Shown: in pieces, positions 15,985-22,371 of the stretch
Layout: every line of letters begins with the position of its first letter
Position numbering within the stretch: position 1 is the stretch's first letter
Assembly (NCBI GenBank): GCA_902509725.1
Contig: CABWYI010000011.1
Location: 1-22,371, forward strand
DNA: 22,371 bases
Source of the DNA: an uncultured Pelagibacteraceae bacterium
GTDB lineage: Bacteria; Pseudomonadota; Alphaproteobacteria; Pelagibacterales; Pelagibacteraceae
Reading direction: 5' to 3'
Program-made: the position numbers and the translations under genes
Notes under the pieces: model-generated
What the model was told of the DNA's origin: nothing
What the model saw: only the letters and a program-made list of their open reading frames with translations
Database searches by the model: none

Positions 15985-16583
15985 TATAAATTCTGTGCAG
16001 CTACCATAGTTAGTAACATTGGTAGTGATAGTAGAGTATTTGTTCTTGAAAACAACATCGCAGTTTTTGCAGATTTAGCTTTTAAGTCAGGATCACAATC
16101 TACAATACCGAGAGCTCTTTTTTGATTTGGCCATATTACAAACCACACATTAAATGCCATGATAACACCTAACCACATACCAATACCAATAGCAGTATGT
16201 TTGGGAACACCTGAGGCAACACTTAAAGTCATAGCATCGTAAAGATATCCATTTAATCCTGCAACGATCAATCCTGATAATATTGTAAATGCTGCTGCCC
16301 ATCTAAAATAAAAAAGTGCAGCTGGAGCTATAACTTTTCCTATAGCTGGTTTTTGTTCATCTGGAATTTTACTCATGTTGGGTATTTGAACAAAATTAAA
16401 ATACCAAAGTAACCCAATCCACATAATACCTACAATTACATGCACATATCTAGCTAAGCCACTCCAAAAAAGTCTATCAAAACTAAAACCATCATTTTGA
16501 TAGAACAAACCTATAAAAATAAGAATTGCAATAGCTATTGAAGCATGGATTGTTTTTGATAAAGATGAAAGTAAGTTAGTCAT
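15981..16583 (-). CDS. PuuD-like (urate oxidase N-terminal family) membrane protein
   Basis: This is an inner-membrane protein of 200 residues with about five hydrophobic segments (near 12-30, 42-64, 88-110, 130-153 and 180-198). YVHVIVGIMWIGLLWYFNFVQ, FYFRWAAAFTILSGL, FNVWFVIWPNQKRALGI and the C-terminal SRTNTLLSLPMLLTM resemble the membrane domain of PuuD, a bacterial urate hydroxylase that carries a C-terminal cytochrome c domain. Here there is no CxxCH heme motif and the protein is shorter than that domain. H47 and other membrane-embedded histidines could bind heme, but that is inference. I would not assign urate as substrate: there is no purine-catabolism gene nearby. It is a single-gene unit, convergent with secF and upstream of nothing else in its direction within 4 bp of its end. 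Confidence 0.68.
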   Translation of the reverse strand: MTNLLSSLSKTIHASIAIAILIFIGLFYQNDGFSFDRLFWSGLARYVHVIVGIMWIGLLWYFNFVQIPNMSKIPDEQKPAIGKVIAPAALFYFRWAAAFTILSGLIVAGLNGYLYDAMTLSVASGVPKHTAIGIGMWLGVIMAFNVWFVIWPNQKRALGIVDCDPDLKAKSAKTAMLFSRTNTLLSLPMLLTMVAAQNLY

Positions 16584-16634
16584 AATATTTTAATATAATA
16601 CACCAATTAACGAAAATTTAAAAATAAATTTAAA

Positions 16635-19487
16635 TTAATTTAAAAGTTGTTTTAAGAATTTTCCTGTATAACTACTGTTAATCTTGCAGATTTCTTCTGG
16701 TTTTCCCTCTGCGATAATCTTACCACCCTTTACTCCGCCCTCAGGACCCATATCAACAATATAATCAGCAGTTTTGATTACATCTAAATTATGCTCAATA
16801 ACCACTACAGTATTTCCTAGTGCAACAAAGGTATGAAGTATTTCTAATAATTTTTTTATATCATGCTGATGTAAGCCTGTTGTAGGTTCATCTAAGATGT
16901 ACATAGTTCTTCCAGTAGATCTTTTAGATAATTCTTTAGCCAACTTAATTCTTTGTGCCTCGCCCCCAGATAATGTAGTAGCTTGTTGACCTATTTTTAT
17001 ATAGCCTAAACCAACTTTTTTAAGTGTAAGTAATTTAGTTTTAATATTAGAAATGTTTTCAAAATATTCACAGCCCTCATCAACAGTCATATTAAGAACA
17101 TCTGCAATACTTTTATCTTTAAATTTTATTTCTAATGTTTCACGATTATATCTAGTACCTTTACATTCATCACATTGAATATAAACGTCAGGTAAAAAGT
17201 GCATTTCATAAGTTATAACACCGTCACCCTCACAAGCTTCACACCTGCCACCTTTAACATTGAAAGAAAATCTACCTGGTTTATATCCTCTTGTTTTACT
17301 TTCAGGTAATCCGGTAAACCAATCCCTTATAGGACCAAAAGCGCCGGTATAAGTTGCAGGGTTTGATCTTGGAGTACGACCAATTGGAGATTGGTCAATA
17401 TCAATTATCTTATCAATATATTCAGTACCCTTAAATCCTTTAAAAGGTTTTGGGATTTTTCGAGATTTATTATTTAATGTTAAATTCAAAGCATTATATA
17501 AAGTTTGTAAAACTAAAGTTGATTTACCACTACCAGAAACTCCAGTTACACAAGTAAGACTTCCTAAAGGAATCTTTAAATTTACATTATCTAAATTATT
17601 TCCAGTGGCACCTGTGATTTCCAAAAATCTTCCATTTTTTGCTAACCTTCTTTTTTTGGGAACATTAATTTTGAATTTGTTTGATAAATATTTGCCAGTA
17701 ATACTATTGTTATTTTCGCTTATTTCTTTAAAGGAGCCTTGGGCAACAACTTCTCCTCCATTATTGCCAGCTTCTGGACCAAGATCAATTATGTGATCTG
17801 CATTCTCCATAGTTTCAGTGTCATGTTCAACAACAATAACAGTGTTACCTAAATCCCTCAATCTCTTGAGTGCATTTATTAATTTTACATTATCTTTTTG
17901 ATGTAAACCGATAGATGGCTCATCAAGCACATATAAAACTCCTGTTAATCCAGAGCCTATTTGTGAAGCCAATCTAATTCTTTGAGCTTCGCCACCAGAT
18001 AAAGTTCCAGACTCTCTTGATAATGTTAAATAATCAAGACCAACATTTAATAAAAAATTTAATCTTTCGTTAATTTCTTTCAATATATGTTCAGCAATTT
18101 TAAGTTGTTTATTGTCTAAATTTTTTTTTAAATTTTCAAACCATTTAGATGCGTCTGAAATAGACTTTTCAGTTACTTCGCTAATGTGGAGACCATCAAT
18201 TTTTACACATAATGCCTCATCTTTTAACCTATGACCATTACATCTTTCGCAGTTTGTGTCAGATTGATATTGGGAAATTTCTTCTCTTTTCCAGTCACTA
18301 TCTGTCTCAAGATATCTTCTTTCAAGATTATTTATTACTCCTTCAAAAGTTTTCTTATGTGAATATTTTTCATATCCATCATCATAACTAAATTTGATCT
18401 CTTCCTCATCAGAACCATAAAGTATTATATCTTTAATTTTTTTTGGTAATTTTGACCATTTTTCTTCTAAGGAAAAATTGTAATGCTTTGCTAATGAAGC
18501 CAAAGTTTGTGCATAATATAAGGTTGTAGTTTTTGCCCATGGCTCTATAGCACCATCTATTATACTTTTTTTTTCATTTGGAATAACTAAATTAGGATCT
18601 ACATTTAGTTTAATGCCTATTCCCTCACATTCTTCACAAGCACCAAATGGGCTATTAAAAGAAAATAATCTTGGTTCAATTTCCTCAATAGTAAAACCAC
18701 TTTCCGGACAAGCAAACTTGGTTGAAAAAATTATTTTTTCTAATTTTCTAAATTTCTTTGGTAAAGTTTCATCTTCGTATTCAACGAATACTAAACCATT
18801 TGCCAAGTTTGTAGAAGTCTCTATTGCTTCAGCAAGTCTATTACCCAATGAGGAGTTCAATACGATTCTGTCAACTAAAATTGATATATCGTGTTTAATT
18901 TTTTTATTTAATTCGGGTGTTTTATCAATATCATATAAAGTTTCATCTACTTTTATTTTTCTAAATCCTCTCTTCTTATAAATAAGAATTTCTTTTTTAT
19001 ATTCTCCCTTACGACCCCTAACTATTGGCGCATAGATGTATATAGTTGCCTTCTTAGGTAATTCTTTTATTTTGTCCACTATCTGAGTTACTGTTTGAGA
19101 TTTTATAGGTTTTCCAGTAAATGGAGAAAAAGGGATACCTGCTCTTGCGTATAAAACTCTCATATAATCATAAATTTCAGTCACAGTAGCTACAGTAGAT
19201 CTTGGATTTTTAGATGTATTTTTTTGCTCAATTGAAATAGCAGGGCTTAAGCCCTCGATAAGATCAACATTTGGTTTTTTCATTTTATCTAAAAACTGCC
19301 TGGCATAAGCCGAAAGACTTTCTACATATCTCCGTTGTCCTTCTGCATACACCGTATCAAAAGCTAGTGATGATTTTCCTGACCCGGACAATCCTGTAAT
19401 AACAACAAATTTATCTTTAGGAATTTCTAAAGAAATATTCTTTAAATTGTGTTCTTTAGCGCCCTTAATAACTATCTTTTTAATCAT
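16635..19487 (-). CDS. uvrA: Excinuclease ABC subunit UvrA
   Basis: UvrA is the damage-recognition ATPase of nucleotide excision repair, 950 residues, full length. ABC half 1 has Walker [10 protein letters not shown] (32-40), then [20 protein letters not shown], the UvrB-binding region, and the signature [19 protein letters not shown]. Half 2 has Walker [10 protein letters not shown] (near 645), the complete zinc module CEACEGDG...CDECKG (near 743-770) that contacts DNA, and [19 protein letters not shown]. In the first zinc module the sequence is CPESG...CEEC: the second cysteine is serine, a variation I associate with alphaproteobacterial UvrA. The start [18 protein letters not shown] is the standard N-terminus; it overlaps the tgt stop by 8 bp, so uvrA is translated from the gyrA-coaD-ppi-tgt transcript. 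No SOS (LexA) box can fit in front of it within tgt coding sequence that I could recognise. Confidence 0.97.
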   Translation of the reverse strand: MIKKIVIKGAKEHNLKNISLEIPKDKFVVITGLSGSGKSSLAFDTVYAEGQRRYVESLSAYARQFLDKMKKPNVDLIEGLSPAISIEQKNTSKNPRSTVATVTEIYDYMRVLYARAGIPFSPFTGKPIKSQTVTQIVDKIKELPKKATIYIYAPIVRGRKGEYKKEILIYKKRGFRKIKVDETLYDIDKTPELNKKIKHDISILVDRIVLNSSLGNRLAEAIETSTNLANGLVFVEYEDETLPKKFRKLEKIIFSTKFACPESGFTIEEIEPRLFSFNSPFGACEECEGIGIKLNVDPNLVIPNEKKSIIDGAIEPWAKTTTLYYAQTLASLAKHYNFSLEEKWSKLPKKIKDIILYGSDEEEIKFSYDDGYEKYSHKKTFEGVINNLERRYLETDSDWKREEISQYQSDTNCERCNGHRLKDEALCVKIDGLHISEVTEKSISDASKWFENLKKNLDNKQLKIAEHILKEINERLNFLLNVGLDYLTLSRESGTLSGGEAQRIRLASQIGSGLTGVLYVLDEPSIGLHQKDNVKLINALKRLRDLGNTVIVVEHDTETMENADHIIDLGPEAGNNGGEVVAQGSFKEISENNNSITGKYLSNKFKINVPKKRRLAKNGRFLEITGATGNNLDNVNLKIPLGSLTCVTGVSGSGKSTLVLQTLYNALNLTLNNKSRKIPKPFKGFKGTEYIDKIIDIDQSPIGRTPRSNPATYTGAFGPIRDWFTGLPESKTRGYKPGRFSFNVKGGRCEACEGDGVITYEMHFLPDVYIQCDECKGTRYNRETLEIKFKDKSIADVLNMTVDEGCEYFENISNIKTKLLTLKKVGLGYIKIGQQATTLSGGEAQRIKLAKELSKRSTGRTMYILDEPTTGLHQHDIKKLLEILHTFVALGNTVVVIEHNLDVIKTADYIVDMGPEGGVKGGKIIAEGKPEEICKINSSYTGKFLKQLLN

Positions 19488-20379
19488 ATTTGTATTTGTT
19501 ATTTTTTATATTAATTCTGCCACTCCAGGTAAAAGCTAGACCTGTACGGCCTGATCTAGTTGGCATCACACAATCAAACATATCTACACCTCTTTTAACT
19601 GCACCCAAAATATCAGAAGGTGTCCCGACACCCATAAGATAATGAGGTTTTTTTTCTGGTAAAATATCTTTAATACAATCTAAAACTTTAAACATTTCAT
19701 TCTGAGTTTCACCAACTGCTAATCCACCTATAGCGTAACCATCAAAATCTAATTTTAATAAACTGTTTAATGATTGAATTCTTAAATCTTCAAATAAGCC
19801 GCCTTGAACTATACCAAATAATCCTTTGTGTGGGTTTTTCCCAAAAGCTTTTTTTGATCTTTTTGCCCAGTATAAAGATAGATTCATTGATTTTTTTATT
19901 AAATCATAATCATTTGTTTTTTTTGGACATTCATCCATAATCATCACTATATCTGAATTAAGACCTAGTTGAATTCTAATACTTTCTTCTGGGCTAAGAT
20001 AAAATTTTTTTCCATCAACATGTGAATTAAAAATGGCCCCTTTCTCTCTATCAATCTTGTTTAGTTTTGATAGTGACATAACTTGAAAACCACCGGAGTC
20101 AGTTAATATCGGTAAATCACAATTCATAAATTTATGCAATCCTCCTATTCTTTGAATTCTATCAACTCCAGGTCGGATCATTAGATGATATGTGTTAGAG
20201 AGAACAATTTCAGAGCCAGTTTTTTTTATATCATCAATTGTACAGGCTTTTACTGTAGCTTGTGTACCCACAGGCATAAATGCGGGGGTATTTATGTTTC
20301 CTCTGTGTGTTTTAATTATACCACAACGAGCATAAGAATCTTTTTTTAAAACTTTAAAGGCAAATTTTTTTAATGCCAT
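19480..20379 (-). CDS. tgt: Queuine/preQ1 tRNA-guanine transglycosylase, C-terminally truncated
   Basis: Tgt exchanges guanine 34 of GUN-anticodon tRNAs for preQ1. The catalytic TIM barrel is clear: [15 protein letters not shown] near 30-44, [18 protein letters not shown] with D94, [27 protein letters not shown], and [15 protein letters not shown] with the expected nucleophile D269. The protein stops at 299 residues after KNNKYKYD. Ordinary bacterial Tgt runs to ~370-375 and has, just after this point, a CxCxxC...H zinc site that supports the fold and dimer. That part is missing: the following DNA in every frame is the uvrA start region and encodes no such motif, so a simple frameshift does not explain it. 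It overlaps uvrA by 8 bp and follows the cyclophilin gene by 8 bp; queA, often placed between these, is absent. The active site looks intact, so activity remains possible but is doubtful. Confidence 0.88.
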   Translation of the reverse strand: MALKKFAFKVLKKDSYARCGIIKTHRGNINTPAFMPVGTQATVKACTIDDIKKTGSEIVLSNTYHLMIRPGVDRIQRIGGLHKFMNCDLPILTDSGGFQVMSLSKLNKIDREKGAIFNSHVDGKKFYLSPEESIRIQLGLNSDIVMIMDECPKKTNDYDLIKKSMNLSLYWAKRSKKAFGKNPHKGLFGIVQGGLFEDLRIQSLNSLLKLDFDGYAIGGLAVGETQNEMFKVLDCIKDILPEKKPHYLMGVGTPSDILGAVKRGVDMFDCVMPTRSGRTGLAFTWSGRINIKNNKYKYD

Positions 20380-20387
20380 TTTTAAAT

Positions 20388-20948
20388 TTATAAAGATTTA
20401 AAACTTAATATCTTATCAGGTTCTGTAACAGCTCCATTATTGTTTTCATCACCTCTTTTTATTTTATCTACAAATTCCATACCCTCAATTACTTTTCCAA
20501 ATACAGTGTATTGTCTGTCTAAAAAAGGCGATGGCTTGAAACAAATAAAAAATTGACTATTTGCACTATCAGGATCTGACGATCTAGCCATTGATAGAGT
20601 TCCTCTATCATGAGGAAGATTATTAAATTCCTGTTTTAAATCAGGTAAATCGGAACCTCCCATTCCAGCTCTTCTTAAATCAAAATCAGGTGATTGGGAA
20701 TTTCCAAATTTTACATCACCTGTTTGAGCCATAAATCCATCTATGACACGATGAAATACAACGTTATCGTATTTTCCTGAAATAGCTAAATCCTTTATTC
20801 TTTTTACATGATTTGGTGCTACATCTTCAAATAGTTCAATTTTTACATTTCCGTCTTTTAATTTTAAGATCATAATATTCTCCTCTGACATGGTTTGATT
20901 TGTTGTTAAAAAAATAAGTAAAATTAAAGATAAAAAAAATTTATTCAT
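20388..20948 (-). CDS. Periplasmic cyclophilin-type peptidyl-prolyl isomerase
   Basis: This is a proline cis-trans isomerase that helps fold exported proteins, 186 residues. Residues 1-21 look like a signal peptide (MNKFF, then a Leu/Ile core), which places it in the periplasm. The cyclophilin domain has VVFHRVIDGFMAQTGD (active-site Arg in FHRV), LSMARSSDPDSANSQFFI, and FLDRQYTVFGKVIEGM. It resembles the PpiA/PpiB group; the signal peptide favours the exported form. It overlaps the coaD end by 8 bp. The gyrA-coaD-cyclophilin order is common in alphaproteobacteria. Confidence 0.93.
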   Translation of the reverse strand: MNKFFLSLILLIFLTTNQTMSEENIMILKLKDGNVKIELFEDVAPNHVKRIKDLAISGKYDNVVFHRVIDGFMAQTGDVKFGNSQSPDFDLRRAGMGGSDLPDLKQEFNNLPHDRGTLSMARSSDPDSANSQFFICFKPSPFLDRQYTVFGKVIEGMEFVDKIKRGDENNNGAVTEPDKILSFKSL

Positions 20949-21435
20949 ATTTCTTTTTTAATAATTTAATAGTACTTTTTGTAGTAAATTTTTTGATATC
21001 GCCTTTTAATTTAATAATTTCCTTCACAAATTTAGAGGATATAATTTGATTTTCAACATCTGACATCAAAAAAAGAGTTTCTATATTATTGTTTAATTTT
21101 CTGTTCATTCCTGCTAGTTGAAACTCATATTCAAAATCAGAAACAGCTCTCAATCCTCTTAATATTATGTTTGATTTGTATTTTTTACACAAATCAGTGG
21201 TTAAAGACGTAAATGAAATAATAATAATTTTTTTTTTATTAAATTGAAGATCGTTAAAAAGGGCTTTCTTTACTATGTCCATTCTCTCATTCGAATTAAA
21301 AAGATAATCTTTATTATCAACGTCAGAAACAGCAACTACAATTTTGTCAAATAGTCTTAAAGCTTTCTTAATAACATCTATGTGTCCAAATGTAATTGGA
21401 TCAAATGTACCAGGGTAAATTGCTACTTTGTTCAT
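20941..21435 (-). CDS. coaD: Phosphopantetheine adenylyltransferase
   Basis: CoaD catalyses the penultimate step of coenzyme A synthesis, joining ATP and 4'-phosphopantetheine to form dephospho-CoA. It has 164 residues, full length. The nucleotidyl-transferase signature is at the N-terminus: AIYPGTFDPITFGHIDVIKKA (5-25) with the TxGH motif TFGH. ILRGLRAVSDFEYEFQLAGMNR follows near 87-108, and the ISSKFVKEI block near 138-146 corresponds to the family ISSTxVRE. Its ATG overlaps the gyrA stop by one base (TAATG), so translation is coupled to gyrA. Confidence 0.96.
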   Translation of the reverse strand: MNKVAIYPGTFDPITFGHIDVIKKALRLFDKIVVAVSDVDNKDYLFNSNERMDIVKKALFNDLQFNKKKIIIISFTSLTTDLCKKYKSNIILRGLRAVSDFEYEFQLAGMNRKLNNNIETLFLMSDVENQIISSKFVKEIIKLKGDIKKFTTKSTIKLLKKKYE

Positions 21436-22371
21436 TAAAGTAAATTATCATAAATTTTGTCCGCTGATACAACTTTTTCCTCTCCAGACAATTTGATTAT
21501 TCTTACACCTTGAGTGTTTCTTCCAGCAGTTCTTATTTCTTTAACTGCAACTCTAATTACTCTACCTTTATTTGTTGATATCAAAATTTCATCACCCTCA
21601 AATACAGGAAATGACGATGAAATATTACCATTTCTTGGTGAGTTGATAATTCCAATAATCCCTTTACCACCTCTATTTGTAACTCTATAATCGGTATGTA
21701 AAGTTTTCTTCCCATATCCGTTTTCTGTTATTGATAGAATAAATTTTTCTTTAGCTTTAATTTCTGATTTTTCATCTAATGTTTTTTTATCTTTCTTAAT
21801 TTGTTTATCATTGTCAATGATAGATAAAGATACAATTTTATCATTTGGAGAAAGAACGATGCCCCTAATACCTTTGGACGATCTACCCTTAAAAACTCTC
21901 AATTTTTTTGACTCAAATCTTATACATTTACCAAAATGAGTGCTAAGAATGATATCTTGTTCATTTTTACAAATTTTAACACCTACAATCTTATCATTTG
22001 CATCAAGTTTCATTGCTATTTTTCCTGATGTATTGATGGATGAAAAATCCTCAAGACTATTTTTCCTTATTTTTCCTTCCGCTGTAGCGAAAACAATTTG
22101 ATAATTCTTTAATTCAGACTCATCATCAGGAAAAGGCATTATTGAACTTATAGATTGGTGATTTTTCAAAGGTAAAATGTTAAAAAGAGATTTTCCTTTT
22201 GAAGTAGATGAGCCCTCAGGAATTTTCCAAGCTTTAATCCTGTATACAAGACCCTCTGTTGAAAAAAAAAGTACAGAAGTATGTGTGTTTACTGAAAGAG
22301 TTTGAACAACAGAGTCTTCATTTCTTGTTGTTATACCAGTTTTGCCCTTGCCTCCTCTTTTTTGAGTTTTT
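21435..22371 (-). CDS. gyrA: DNA gyrase subunit A, C-terminal domain (partial, 5' end outside window)
   Basis: This is the C-terminal ~312 residues of GyrA, the beta-pinwheel that wraps DNA so gyrase can introduce negative supercoils. The frame is open from the stop at 21437-21435 through to the right edge. An apparent start at 22169 is only an internal TTG. The GyrA box, which defines gyrase as opposed to topoisomerase IV, is present as QKRGGKG at 22364-22344, one residue different from the usual QRRGGKG. Degenerate copies of the blade motif follow (GRSSKGIRGI, NRGGKGIIGI, GRNTQGVRII), as expected for pinwheel blades. The breakage-reunion domain with the active-site tyrosine lies beyond the edge. 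It heads the leftward gyrA-coaD-ppi-tgt-uvrA run. Confidence 0.96.
   Translation of the reverse strand, partial: KTQKRGGKGKTGITTRNEDSVVQTLSVNTHTSVLFFSTEGLVYRIKAWKIPEGSSTSKGKSLFNILPLKNHQSISSIMPFPDDESELKNYQIVFATAEGKIRKNSLEDFSSINTSGKIAMKLDANDKIVGVKICKNEQDIILSTHFGKCIRFESKKLRVFKGRSSKGIRGIVLSPNDKIVSLSIIDNDKQIKKDKKTLDEKSEIKAKEKFILSITENGYGKKTLHTDYRVTNRGGKGIIGIINSPRNGNISSSFPVFEGDEILISTNKGRVIRVAVKEIRTAGRNTQGVRIIKLSGEEKVVSADKIYDNLL

Noticed and set aside
16584..16634. AT-rich palindromic stretch after uvrA as terminator or repeat
   Set aside because: The symmetry (TTTAAATTAATTTAAA-like) is expected by chance in such AT-rich DNA and no G-C paired stem is present.
1..22371. tRNA genes, riboswitches, CRISPR arrays, insertion sequences or phage genes
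   Set aside because: All gaps between genes are about 70 bp or shorter and none shows a tRNA-like TTCGA loop, repeat array or transposase-like frame.

Overview
The window looks like a piece of a streamlined SAR11-type alphaproteobacterial chromosome (Pelagibacterales). It is very AT-rich by eye (G+C not computed), no gap between genes exceeds about 70 bp, neighbouring genes overlap constantly, and two alphaproteobacterial gene orders are recognisable: argS / small membrane protein / nagZ / scpA / scpB / tatABC / serS, and gyrA / coaD / cyclophilin / tgt. The clade is inferred from these traits; no marker gene was compared against a database.

Layout. (1) 1-3009 is a zinc-uptake module: znuC, znuB and a Zur-family repressor (cut by the left edge) read leftward, and znuA reads rightward. 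The 70 bp between znuC and znuA holds two tandem palindromes matching the Zur operator type, so the module appears to carry its own regulation. (2) 3052-4050 encodes an LDH2-family NAD(P)H oxidoreductase that may be an imine reductase. (3) 4042-5135, minus strand, holds erpA and xthA. (4) 5186-15984, plus strand, is one long co-directional chain: dGTPase-like HD protein, argS, a small membrane protein, nagZ, scpA, scpB, tatA, tatB, tatC, serS, yajC, secD, secF. It covers tRNA charging, chromosome condensation, cell-wall recycling and both Tat and Sec export. (5) 15981-16583, minus strand, is a short membrane protein resembling the N-terminal domain of PuuD. (6) 16635-22371, minus strand, is gyrA (C-terminal part), coaD, a secreted cyclophilin, tgt and uvrA, almost without gaps.

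Most of this is conserved housekeeping DNA and I see no mobile element, CRISPR array, tRNA, rRNA or phage gene. The points that deserve attention are: Tgt stops about 75 residues short, just before the expected zinc-binding C-terminus, and queA, its usual neighbour, is missing from the locus; the double Zur operator in the divergent znu intergenic region, with a long histidine-rich loop in ZnuA; a tiny membrane protein occupying the slot of a SPOR-domain protein but without that domain; and a free-standing PuuD-like membrane domain with no cytochrome c part. No new defence or biosynthetic system is visible.
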